Assembly: GCA_019925105.1 (NCBI GenBank)
Contig: JAHGAU010000022.1
Location: 496,001 to 560,000, forward strand
DNA: 64,000 nt
Direction: 5' to 3'
Source: Niebla homalea
Taxonomy: Eukaryota; Ascomycota; Lecanoromycetes; Lecanorales; Ramalinaceae
A program made the translations under genes and the position numbers. The notes beneath the pieces are model-generated. The model was not told the DNA's origin and did not search any database. It worked only from the letters and a program-made list of their open reading frames with translations. The first letter of the stretch is position 1, and every line of letters begins with the position of its first letter. Shown here one piece after another: positions 36,237 to 48,329 of the stretch.

Positions 36237-38010
36237 ATGGCGACGAACAACGGGACCCCAGAGGTCAGAAACGATACACGCGTGCATAGCTCAAGTAATA
36301 GTAAGGACAGTACCTTAAATGCGATAAGCGGAAGCGGAATAATAGGGGTAGAAGGGGAGGAAGGGCAAGCGGCCTAGGTTAATAGGAACGGTAATAAGTC
36401 GTACGAACGACGTAATAAATACGAGATAAAAAGGCCTTAAATCAAATAAAGAGCTTATAATTAATAAAATACGTATAAAGGGACGCGTATAACGCGTAAA
36501 AATATTATTATAAAAGGTAATAAACAAAGGGTAAAGGGGATAAGGACAGTACGCGGGGACGGATAAAGGGTAAACGGAGGCGTAAAAGGCCCTATTAAGT
36601 ATATACGAACTGGAAGAGAACTAGGTAAAGATAAGGAGATACTAGGTAGATAAAAACAGGCTATAAAAAGAAATAACTACCGGACATATAAGGGAAAAGT
36701 AAAAGGGGAGGAAGCGGTAAGGGCGTTAAAAGGCCTCCTTATAACTATATAGAAGGATATTACGTTAAAGACCTAGCCGATACTATAAATCGGGCTGTAA
36801 GGAATAAAAGACTTTTATATAAAAGCGGGGAGAAATTTAAAAGAATTAAAGAAATTACGCAGAACTTAAAAAGCAACAGTAAAAACGCCGGCAGACGGAA
36901 ATAAAAGGAAATAAAAAAAATATATACGAAGTAAGAAAGCAACGGAGGAAGCTTTAAGGAAAGGAGCAAGGATAAGTTAAGTAATAAAAGCCGTAAGGAC
37001 AACGCCGGCATTAACGGTAAAAAAAATAAAAGTAAAGGAAAAGGTAATAACGTTAAGGAAAATGAAAATAATAATTATATAATTATTGGGCGAGGAAGAA
37101 AAAAGCATAACGGCAAAGGCAAATCCGTTATAATTAATAAAGGCGTTTAAGGTAACGGGAAAGTTATTAATAAAGCAGATTATTATAGTACGTAAATTAT
37201 AAAGTAAAAATATCCTCCTCGATATAACCTTATTAAAGGCGAAAAAAAGGTTAAAGAAATCAAAAAGATAAGCTGGTAAAAAGGGGTATAAAACGGCAAA
37301 GGTACTAAGGTAATCCTTCGCTATCGCAGTAAACGGGATATACCTAATAAAATTTACGGGGGAGGAAGGGGAAGCCACCTTAAGGCAGATAAAAAAGGAG
37401 AATACGGTCCTTTACCCTGGGCTAAAAATCGTCGATTATAGCCTCCTTATTATAGTAAAGAGGCCAGACGTTTTCAGTTATATAAAGAAATACTTTACGG
37501 TTATCCTAAGTATAACGTTAATAAGGATATACGACGATATCCTTAATAAAGGGGTAATAAAGGATAAGTCCCTTAAGTTAATAAAACCTTAAGATTAAGC
37601 AGCGGATATTTATTAATACTTTAAATATTAAGGGTACAGGCATATTATTACGAGGTACCTTAATAGTATAAAGTATACGGTATATATTGAAAAGCATAAT
37701 ACGTATGAATACGTTAACTTAATAATAAAGGGCTTAACGAAGAACGCGCCAAAATACGCGGCGTATAATAATAGTAACCACTCGGCATAAAACTTATAGT
37801 ATACGGTAAAAGCGAAGGAGACTTAGCGTAAGGAAATTAAGATAACGGTTAAGGTTTAACGTTATAATTTATATAAACTTAAACCGGCAAAATAATTAAA
37901 AACGGTTTTAAGACGTAAATAAAGTTTATTAAACGGGGAAGAATAAAACGCAATAACCAATAACGTAAAGAAGAAAAAGCTTATAGCGATATTAACCTTT
38001 AAAGCCGGCC
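36237..38010 (+). pseudogene. LINE copy 2 ORF1 (zinc-knuckle protein)
   Basis: It starts at ATGGCGACG with MATNNGTPEV RNDTRVHSSS, then a short Ser/Asp-rich segment and GVEGEEGQAA, followed by the first stop (TAG, probably from CAG). Two zinc knuckles are readable at 37617-37714. The first is YFKY*GYRHIITRY, CX2CX4HX4C with Cys read as Tyr and the His intact. The second is YTVYIEKHNTYEY, CX2CX3HX4C with the His intact. Between lie Lys/Gly-rich codons. Stops throughout make it inactive. The end is approximate. Confidence 0.78.
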
Positions 38011-38089
38011 GTTTAATTAAGATTATTATCGTAATGAAAAAATTAAGATAAATAACGCTTAACCTTAAAAAAAGACCGTTTATATAAAT

Positions 38090-41000
38090 AAAAGTTAACG
38101 AGGAAAGCCCGACGGACGTCGATATCTAATATATTTATACTTTTAAGGGTAATATAGTATAACGTATATAAGGAAGTAACTAAAGCCGTAATACCGATAT
38201 TCAGATTTAAAAAGTAGAAAATATCGACATTATAGCGATACAAAAGCCATTATATAATCCGTATACTTATTCTTCGATTAACCCGGGAGATAATTTCTAT
38301 TTAACCTTTAAAAGTAATAAAATAACGCAGATATATTTCTTTATTAATAAGAGGTTAAATATAAATAATTAAGACGTTACTTATTACGGAAAGAACCTAT
38401 ATATACTCCGGATTATATAAAAGAAAAATATTAAGGGTACTTTAAATATTTATAATACGTATAATCCGTTACCGGTTAATAAGAAGGAACCCTTTATGAT
38501 CCCATTACTTAAGGATATTATAGCCGTACCCAATAAATATTTCTTAATAAGGGATTTTAATCTTTATTACGTTTAATGGAACGAGGACGGTTATATAATT
38601 AGCTATACTGAATCTGAAAAGCTATTAATAGTTACTATATAATCCAATTTTATATTATTAATATTAAAAAGGGCTATTATATAAGAAAGCCGTAAACTTA
38701 GGATTACGATCGACTTAATATTCGGCTTAAAAGGTATTATTAACTTAATTATAATATACGGACCTTAAGAGGACTTAAAATATAATTTAAACTACGTCCC
38801 GATACAAATAACCTTAAATTAGTCTATTAACGTAACTCCGCCCTTACCGTTTAAACGAACATAAAAAACGGTTAAGGAAGCCGAGATATTAATGAAGGCG
38901 GTAAAGGTAATATCTTAATTAACGGAGCGTCCCCGGCTCGATAATAAAGAATAAATCGACCGTTTTATAAAACGGGTAATAAAAGCTTTAAACGAAATAG
39001 TTAACGTTATAATCTTAATAATAAAGCCGTCTTAAAGAACTAAAACTTATTAAAATAAAGAGTATATAAAAGTAACTATAAAAGTAAAAACGCTTATAAA
39101 GTAAGTTATTAAGTATAGGAACCGGGAAACGCTTTAGCGGCTAAAGGAAGCTTAAGAAAAAAAGGAAAAAATTATCTAAAAAACTAAGTAAATATACTTC
39201 CGGGCTACAATATATAATTTAGCGGTTTCCCTTCGTAATATCTAGAAGCTAGTAAAATACGGTAAAGAACAAAATAAAAAACTTAAATTTATCTTTAAGT
39301 TTTTACCCTTAAAAAGATTAAATAATACGGTAATAAATACCTTTAACGGTAAAATTAAGGCTCTTAAAAAGGCGTTCTTTCCCCTATTACCGGAAACTAA
39401 CTTAATAGATATTGATGGTACGGTATATCCTAAACCAGTAATAGTAAATAAAGTAATAACTTAAAAAATAATAATTAAAACGATTAATAAATTAAAGAAG
39501 GATAAGGCCCCGGACCCAACGGCATATTAAATAAGTTCCTATCTATAGTAACGTTATTATTTAGAGAAATCTTTATTTATTTATTTTAAGCTTACTTTAA
39601 TATAGGATATTACCCCTATAGATTTAAGGAGACTAAAACGATTATCTTTAAGAAGCCGGTTAAGTTAGATTACTCAGAAGTAAAATCGTATAGACCTATA
39701 ATACTCCTTTATACGTTAAGGAAGGCTTTAAAAACGGTAATTATAAAGATCTTAAATAACTATACAGAAGGGTATAAGCTACTCCTTAATTAATAAATAA
39801 AGGCAAGAAAAAGACAATTAATGGAAATAGTTCTTAAAGGCTTAATTAATAACGTATATACGGTATAAGGCCATAAAAAGAAGTATATCGTAAATCTTTT
39901 TTCCCTAAATATTATAAAGGCGTTCAATAAGGTAAACCATTAAAGGTTACTATATAATTTACGGAAAAAGGGGGTCCTATTTTTCTTTATAAATTAAATA
40001 GAGAGTTTCTTAAGTAATTAAGTAACGTTAATTAATTTAAGACAGAAGATAAGTACAATAAAGCCCGCAATAATAGGGATTCCTTAAAGGTTATTTATTT
40101 CCTTAATCTTATTCTTATTCTTTAATAGCCCGCTTATTAAAAACTTAATAAAATTAAAATAAAAAATTTAAGTAAAGGGCTTTATTAACGATATTTATTT
40201 CTTAATTTATAATACGTTTATTTATATGAATTATTTAAAGTTAAAATAAACTTATAAAGTTTACTTACGATAAATAAAAATATATAAGGCTTAATTCGCC
40301 CCGTATAAATATAAACTCGTTTATATAATAAAGAGCCCGAAGTTATACGATATAATAGTTATAATAAACTTAGGTAATATAACGGTAAAACCGGAAGTTA
40401 ACATTAAAATACTCGGCCTATAAATCGATAAGAAACTGGACTAAAAAGACTATATAAAAAAGGTTTAAAAGAAAATAATTTTATAAAAGAAAAGTTTTAT
40501 TTATTTTATAACGTTAACGTAAAAAGCTATTTTATAAAAGGCTAAAATTATTTATTAAACGGTTATAAAGTCTACGATAACGTATATAATAGCCATTTAA
40601 TACGTACCCAAAGGTACGCTTAAATACAGGAAAAAGCCCGTCCGGTAATTATAAAAGGTTTAAAACCGATACTTAAGAGTAATAAATAAAGTATATAAAA
40701 CGACTTCCGTCCCGGTATTAAAATCCGAGGTCTTTATATTATTAATAAAGCTAACCTTAAATTAAATAATTACTTAAGCGAGGCTTAAAAGGGGTATAAA
40801 CTTAACCACGTTAATAGGAAATAAACGTATTCGCTAAAATTATAAAAAGCCTTAAATAAGAAAACGTAAAAAAACGGCACCTACCCCCCCCACGGAAGTT
40901 AAATTAAAATAAGTTAAAAAAGAAATCGACTTAATTTACGTTTAAGAAGTTAACGTAAGAGTATACGAACTTTTACTTAAAGTGAAAACGGCAGAAAAAA

Positions 41001-41850
41001 AGAAAACCGTAAAAGCGAAGTTAATAGTAATTACCCTATAGATTATAAAGAGGTAAATAAAGCATTAACGTAAATATAAAGAATCGATCCTTTAAGGGTA
41101 ACGGTACTTAACGCTAAATAATAACGAGGTTATTAATAAGTATCTCCGGCGTTACAGGATTATAAAGAAAGGCGATAACGCGTTAATAATCCAACTCCGG
41201 ATAAATAAGAACGGCTTAACTTATTTTTTCTTTATTATATACGCTGGTAACCGGATTAACGCTAACTACAAATATAAATAACGAAAGTAAAACGCTATAT
41301 ACGTATTAATCTCTTATTTACTATTTAAAAAGCTTAAACCGGGATTAATTAAAAAAGTAAAAATTAACGATTATCGTTAAATACTTATTAATAAAAAGGG
41401 TATTAAGGCGGCCGTTAAATTCATAATAATTACGGGCTTATTATTATAATTTAACTTAACTAAGGAAATAAAGGAAGTAATTAAAAACTTAACTAAGAAA
41501 CCTCGCCGTTAACCCGGGGATAAAAAGCAATAATAGGAAAACTACACTTAATAGGGGGTTAAAAGGACTATAAATACCGGGGTAGCGTAGGAGGCGATAC
41601 TATATCGGTTAACAGAATTATATGAATAAGGTAATAATAATATACGTATCGGTAAGGATATTTAATAGTATAATCGGAATTCTGAAATTTTAACATTAAA
41701 TAAACCCGTAAAGTAACGGAAAAGTAATAAGTTTAAAGGCAACCCTTAAGTAGATTCGGTCGTAATATTATAAGTTTTCTTAAAAAAGGCGTACGAATAG
41801 ATTCTTATTCTTTAAACGGCCATAAATACTCTTAGCCCTTAAGACGTAAG
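38090..41850 (+). pseudogene. LINE copy 2 ORF2 (APE endonuclease, RT, CCHC finger)
   Basis: The endonuclease shows DIIAIQKPLYNPYTYS at 38226-38273 (IQEP box with Glu to Lys) and FLIRDFNLYYV*W at 38541-38579 (GDFN...W box). RT shows KDKAP followed by PNGI after a one-base deletion near 39508-39512 relative to copy 1, an LSLNIIKAFNKVN-like motif near 39905, and GFINDIYFL at 40178-40204 (FVDD with Asp to Asn). The post-RT motif PVPVLKSEVF lies near 40710-40735. The C-terminal finger at 41268-41320 reads NYKYK*RK*NAIYVLISY, that is CxC...H...C. No RNase H motif was found. It is inactivated by stops and the frameshift. Confidence 0.82.
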
Positions 41851-41995
41851 TAAAGGCTGGGTGGATACCGGTTTTTATTCCTAACGCTATAGATGTCGGG
41901 TTTTTTACGGTTATTAATAAGGCCAAATAGCCGAGTATTAGGGAACGCCGGAATTAGCTTAGCTAGATCCGTAGTATAAATCAATCAATCAATCA

Positions 41996-42009
41996 ATATA
42001 AACCCGGAT
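41996..42009 (+). repeat. Target-site duplication of LINE copy 2, right (14 bp)
   Basis: atataaacccggat is identical to 36200-36213. Confidence 0.85.
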
Positions 42010-43530
42010 TAATTTTACTTATAAGGCGGCCTTAACTTTACGTAAACTTATAATTAAAAGGTATTTAGGTTAAATTACCGTTTATCTCCGTTTATTAATC
42101 TTTAATAATAATAAATTGATATTCCATGAAGCAAGATTCTTAACGCGGGAATTAAATATAGATTCTCCCGGTATTTTACTTATTAATAGTATTTGTTTCC
42201 GTTTAACGCGTTAAACGAGAGTAATATTTCGCCGGATATTAATTATATATAAAACTAAACACCTTTATTATTATTAATAATCCTCCGCCTTAAACGGATT
42301 AATAACGTAAGGAAATATAACGTTATAATATATAATTTAAAGGACTTTAATTTAGATTTATTAATTTTTAAGTTTGAAAATCTTAACGATTTAAAAGTCT
42401 TATATAAGCGATAAATAATTAACTCTCAAAATTTTTTATCGTTTATTAAAAAAACCGTTATATTTTGATTAAATTTATTATAAATTTAAATAGATTATAA
42501 AATATTTAAATGAAACGATAATAAAAGAAATATAACATAATAGATTTTATAAGAATTTTATTTAAATAAGTAATGAAAATCGCTCTTAATCCGGATAAAG
42601 ACGGTATTTTATAAAATATATAAAGCCTTTTTATTTATATAATATTTAAAATAACTTTAATTAAATTCTTAAGTAAGCGAAAAGCGGGAACTTTAAACTT
42701 TTTATTCTATATAAGTAAAAATAATAAGCAATATTGAGGTAATTACCAGTACTTAAAGCTCTTTTTATTACGTAATATTTAGTTTTTTTACTTAAATTAT
42801 TATTTATTTATAATTACTTTTCATTATATATATATATAGTATTTTATAATAGATAATAATAACGGTTTAATAATTTAAATATTCCTATAGTTAATATAAT
42901 TTTAAAGTCTTGATTTTTATAATGTTTTTATCATTAATTAATATATTTAAAATTGATATCGTTTCCTTAATATTACGACCTTAATACCGTACCGTATAAA
43001 TTTATATATATATTAATAAATTTATAAACTTTTTAATTTATTTTATCGATTTTTTAAGGAATTATTAATTTAAAGTTATTATATAACTTATAAATAATAA
43101 ATAAGGTATTACTTATTTATTTAGTTATATTTAATTTACTTAAAGCTTAAGCTTTTTTTTAATAAGCCTTAAATTATTTTTAAAAATATATTTATTTATA
43201 CTATAACGGAAGTGTTTTTTTATAAAGTAATCGTATTTATTTACTTTAATCCTATAGCTTAAAAAAGTTAATTTCACCCTTAAATTATACCTGGAGCTCG
43301 TGATAATTACGTTTTATCCAAGCTTAAGTATGTTAAAGGTAAGTTTAATAAAATTAAAGTCCGCTAAATACGGTGGTAAATAGCGGACCTTAAGGCCCGC
43401 TATTTAAATCGGCTCTTTTATTATTGGATTTATATATATATCAACGTTATTTAAGCAGATTATATTACGGAAACCTGGGAATTAATTATAATAAACTAAA
43501 AGTTTATTATTAAGTTACTTTATCAAAGCC
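42010..43530. other. Unassigned AT-rich sequence between LINE copies 2 and 3
   Basis: This resumes the pre-insertion sequence of 33406-36199. No gene or known repeat is recognised up to 43530. A small inverted-repeat cluster lies at 43359-43406 (listed separately), and the right end runs into a possible gypsy protease remnant. Confidence 0.4.
43359..43406. repeat. Inverted repeat around ccgctatttA motif
   Basis: gtccgctaaatac and gtaaatagcggac (43359-43388) form an imperfect hairpin (11 of 13 pairs) with a 4-base loop, followed by a third copy, cccgctattta, at 43396-43406. I cannot assign a role. It may be a transcription-end or element-end structure. Confidence 0.5.
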
Positions 43531-43870
43531 TTAATATTATAATAGCCTTTACGGATACCGGTACAAAATAAATATTTATCTATAATATATATAAGAAGAA
43601 TAAACTAAATATTATCGTAATCTATATCGTCGTAATATCGAACTGGATTAGCGATAGGGTTATAGGTTATAAATGGTTAATAACTTATTATCTTAAATAA
43701 CGATTTATTGACTCCGTATAGATTAAAGTATTTCCGTTTATTACCCGTCTCTTAAAGCTTAACTTTAAGGGCCTAATCTTTACCGTTACTTATAGCTGAT
43801 ACCCGTAACTTGGAGAGTCCGGTTTACTATTTAATATAATACTTCTATACCTTATTTTTCGTTAAGTAAT
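43530..43870 (+). pseudogene. Possible Ty3/gypsy aspartic protease remnant
   Basis: The frame through 43548-43584 reads AFTDTGTK*IFI, which fits the retropepsin active site (xxIDTGAxxxFI). Later in the same frame come FTVTYS*YP and LGESGLLFNIILLYLIF (43820-43868), which fits the closing hydrophobic segment of retropepsins (DIILGxPxL with Asp to Asn). Spacing of about 95 codons is right for such a domain. Stops are TAA/TAG/TGA. No adjacent RT or integrase could be read, so the family assignment is tentative; a chance DTG is the main alternative. Confidence 0.42.
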
Positions 43871-44324
43871 TTAGCTAGTTTATCTTAATATTCTCATAAG
43901 AAGGCCCGCGAATACTATATTAAAGCTTTTTTAACTACTATAAAGATACCGGGTATACGGCCAGCCATTAAAAGATAAGGTTGATAAATATATCCAAAGA
44001 CCTATAAAGTCTACTCTTATTTTTAAGCCGTTTAAATAGAATAACCGAAATGTTTAATAACGGCCCCAAGTTTCCAGTAATTCCGACGGAGCTTATCAAT
44101 AAAAGATTAAGCGTTTAATTGAGGGGGAAAATTATAATAAAAGGGAGTTAAAGGCCGAAACAACCTATAATCCGTATCTTAATTAAAGTATTATATTTGC
44201 CACTAATATAACATATGAAAGCTACTTTAATAATAATTTATTGATAACCGGATTATAAAAGATATGGATTTATTAATTTATATATAAATTTATGAGGTAT
44301 AGTATTAAAATCGCAATATTAAGG

Positions 44325-44336
44325 AAACCATAACGG
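44325..44336 (+). repeat. Target-site duplication of LINE copy 3, left (12 bp)
   Basis: aaaccataacgg is repeated at 50162-50173. The following ttg is also shared, but it coincides with the element tail. Confidence 0.85.
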
Positions 44337-44489
44337 TTGATTGATTGATTGATTTATACTACGGGTCTAGCTAAGCTAATTCCGGCGTTCCTTAATACGC
44401 GGCCTTTTAACCTTACTGATAACCGCAAAAACCTAATACTTATAACGTTAAGGCAAAAACCGGCGTCCATTAAGCCTCCACCCTTTATC

Positions 44490-47400
44490 CTTTAAAATAA
44501 AGGATATTAACGGCCGTTTAAAAAGTAATAATTTATTTATATATTTCTTATATTCTAGTTCCTTTAAGAAAATCCGTAATATTATAATTATATCCTTATA
44601 AAGGCTATCCTTAAACTCGTTACTCTTTTATTCCTTTATATATTTATATTACTTTAATCTTATATAATACCTTTAAATATCCTTATTAATATTTACGTAC
44701 TTAATATATACCCCTTTTATATTATTATCGCCGTTAATTCTTTTAAAGACTTTTAATAAACGTTTATTATTATATTTTTACGGTTATAAAAGATACTTTC
44801 CGGTTTATATAATTAACGTAACCGGTTTCCGCTCTTTTTTTTCTTCTTTAACCGGTAATAGGCCTTCTCTATAAGGTTTTTAATAACCTCGCTTATCTTT
44901 ATAACGAAGTTAAATTATAATAATAATCCGGTAAATATTATAAATTTAACGGCTACTTAAATACCCCGCTTTATAAATAATATTTAATGGTAATTATAAG
45001 TATTAATTTTTATAATAAGTTTTAATTTAATTTCCGTAAATAAAAAATAAAAAATAAAAACGTATATAACGTCTTACTTCCTTTATCCGTATTTATATTT
45101 AGCGTTTATCCGACCCTTAATATATATAATAAATAAGAAGTAAGTTAAACCGTTTTTATCCGTCCGGAGTTAAATCGTTAATACGCTATTATCCTTCCTT
45201 ATAATACTATAATAACGGAGATACTTATTAATAATCTTTTTATTATTAAAAGCTAAATAATAATAACTTTAAGGTATAAAGTCTTTATATTTCCGTTAAC
45301 GCTTAATTTACTTTATTATAGTTTATAAGGTAATTATTATAGTTTTTACTCTTTAAATCCCCTTAATCTTAATTTCTTTTATATTTAATGGAAGTTTATA
45401 TCTGCTTAAGTTAACCTTTAAGATACTAATAAAATTAACCTTTTTCTTTATTTATTTTTGCTTTATTTTAATAAAAAAGGAGATAAGTATTTTTAATTTA
45501 CTCTTTTTAACTTTAAGTTTATTAAGATTCTAACGGATCCGCCTGTTTTTTATTATTATAATTAAATATATATATTTCTTTAACCTTATTTAAGTAACTA
45601 TTTAATTTAACGAGATTTCGATTGGCAGTATAAAGACCTTAAACTTTAATACCGGGATAAGGGTTATTTTATAAATACCGTTAATTACTCTTAAATATTG
45701 ATTTTAGACTTTTTATAATATTTAAATAAATTCTTTCTTATATCCCGGAATACCCTTAAGTATATATTAGATAACCGTAACGTATATTATAATTGGCTTT
45801 ATTATAGCCTGGTAAATAGTCCGGGTTTTCTATAACGTAATTCCCTATATTAATACGGCGAGATAAATAAAGCCTTTTTCTTATAAAATTATCTTTTTTA
45901 AACCTTTCTTATATAATTTTTTTAATTAAGTTTTTATTTACTTAAAGGCTAAAGACTTTAATATTAGTATCCGGCTTTATTATAACTTTACTTAAGTTTA
46001 TTATAATTATTATATTATATAACCTTAGGCTTTTAATTATATAAATAAGTTTATATTTATACGGTATGAATTAAGTTCCGTAAGTTTTTACTTATTAAAG
46101 ATAAACTTTATAAGTTTATTTTAATTCTAGATAATTTATACGTATAAAGGTATTATAAATTAAAAGGTAAATATTATTAATAAAGTCTTTAACTTAAATT
46201 TTCTATTTTAATTTAATAAGCTCCTTAATTAATAAACCGTTAAAAAATAAAAATAGTATAAAAGAAATAAGCAATTTTTAAGGAATCCCTATTATAATAG
46301 GTTTTATTAAGCTTATCTTTTATCTTAAATTAATCGATATAATTTAATTACTTAAGAAACTCTTCGTTTACTTAATTAAGAAAAGTAATATCCCCTTTTT
46401 CTTTAAGTTATATAGTAACCTTTAATAATTTATTTTATCGAAGGTACTTATAATATTAAAAGAAAGAAGACTTATAATATATTTCTTCCCGTAACTTTAT
46501 ATTATATATATACTATTAATTAATCCTTTAAAGGCTATTTCTATTAATTAACTTCTTTTTACTTTTATTTATTAATCGGGAAGAAGTCCGTAATTCTCTA
46601 TATAATTATTAAGGATCCTTATTATTACCGTCTTTAAAACCTTCTTTAACGTATATAAGAATATAATAAGTCTATAAGACTTTACCTTAAAGTAATCCGG
46701 CTTAATAAGCTTTTTAAGGATAATTATCTTTACCTCTTTAAACTTACGTAAGTAATAACTGACGTTAAAATATATTTAAAAAGGTAAATAAAAACCTTTT
46801 TAAAAAATAAGGTTATTATTACCAGGAATCTATTGGGAATCTTATTTAATCCCGGGGCTTTATTTTTCTTTAATTTATTAATCGCTTTAATTATTATATC
46901 TTATATTATTACCTTATTTATTAATATAAGGTTAAAGTATAAAACGCCGTTAATATTATTTAGGTTAACTTTTAACGGAAAAAGGAAAAATGCTCCTTTA
47001 AGGACCTTAATCTTACCGTTAAAGGTATTAATTAATATATTATCGGGTTTTTTAAGGGGCGGGAATTTAAGGATAAACTTTAATTTCCTATTTTATTCTT
47101 TATTATACTTTATTAAATTTTAAATATTATGAAATAAAACCGTTAAATTATATACCGTAAACCGAAAGTATATTTACTTAATCTTTTTAATAATCCTTTC
47201 CTTTTTTTCTTGGGTAACCCTTAATTAATTAAGTATCTCTTAATTCCTATATTTAAAGGCCTATTTAATTAGCCTTTTTATTTTTATAATCGTAGTTATA
47301 TATCCTTTATTTTAGTAAATTTTAGTTCTTTAAAAGGGTTTTATTATTAGAATAATTTTATCGATTATTTCGTTTAATACTTTTATTATTTACTTTATAA

Positions 47401-48260
47401 AAAAATCGATCCGGTCTTTATTATTTAATTGAGGGAGGTCCGTAAACTATACTATTATCTCCCCCGCTTTTATATAAACCTTTACTTCCTTAACCGTTTT
47501 TTACGCTTTCCTTACCGGTGGTAATATAAACGTATTAACGGTTTAATTTAAGGTTATTTATATCGGTATATAATTTAAGTTATATTTTAAGTCCTTTTAT
47601 AATTTATATATTATAACCGCGCTGATAACCCCTTTTATATTAAAGGTTAAATTAATTATCGTTTTAAACTTATAACTCTTTTATATAATAGTCTTTTATA
47701 ATATTAATAATAAAAAATTAACTTAAATAATAATTAATAATAAGTTATCCGATTTAACGTAATTTATCGTATGCCCTTCTTTATTCTATATATAATAATA
47801 TAAATTAAAGTTTTTAAGTAATATATACTTATTTAAAGTAATTAAAACCTTTTTAAGTAACGGTATTATAAAAGGTCTTTCCTTATTAACCGGCGGTAGG
47901 TTATATACGTTATAAATATTAAGATTACCCTTTAAGTCCCTTTTTTTTTATAATATAGAATATATAAAGGTTTCTATTATAATAAATAATATCCTAGTTA
48001 TTTACGTTAAGCCGCTTATTTATAAAGAAATATATTTTAATCGTTTTATTTTCCTTAAAAGTTAAATAAAATCCCTTCCCCGGATTAATAAATAAATATA
48101 TATATAAGTTATACGGTAATTCCTATATTATTATAATATTAATATCCTTAATTTCTTTAAACTTAAATATTAATATTATAACTTTAATTCCTTCGTTACG
48201 GACGTTATATTATATTATTCTTAAAAACGTTAATATATTATATATTAATCTTTATAAAAA
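44490..48260 (-). pseudogene. LINE copy 3 ORF2 (reverse)
   Basis: This is collinear with ORF2 of copies 1 and 2 in reverse. The C-terminal finger lies in the complement of 45060-45110. The FVDD box region lies in the complement of 46161-46187, reading DFINNIYLL with both catalytic Asp changed to Asn. The GDFN box is in the complement of about 47795-47830 (LLKNFNLYYYI). Heavy TAA content makes it inactive, and it is more decayed than copy 2. Confidence 0.75.
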
Positions 48261-48329
48261 CTTTTTTTTTATATTTATTTAAGTTACGGATTTCTTATTA
48301 AAGTTAAGCGTTTTCTAACCTGGTACCTT

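Larger units (their letters stand above)
36214..41995 (+). mobile_element. LINE (Tad1-like), copy 2, full length with TSD
   Basis: This 5.78 kb element is flanked by a 14 bp duplication, so both ends are exact. It has a 23 bp leader, then ATGGCGACGAACAACGGG, then ORF1, ORF2, 3' UTR and a (TCAA)4 tail. It belongs to the same ORF1 subfamily as copies 1 and 5. It is one of the less mutated copies and the best for reading motifs. Confidence 0.92.

Noticed and set aside
36315..37011. Two shorter - strand open frames in the same LINE
   Set aside because: Same antisense shadow effect over ORF1 as for 36977-37378, with composition of random AT-rich translation.
36977..37378. 133-codon open frame on the - strand
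   Set aside because: It is antisense to LINE copy 2 ORF1. RIP creates TAA and TAG in the sense frame, leaving long antisense frames rich in Phe, Ile and Leu. No family resemblance and no other support.
38043..38243. 66-codon - strand open frame
   Set aside because: Antisense to the start of LINE copy 2 ORF2, across the endonuclease IQEP motif. Low-complexity translation.
46833..47123. 96-codon + strand open frame
   Set aside because: Antisense to the RT region of LINE copy 3 (reverse element). Hydrophobic only because of AT-rich codons.
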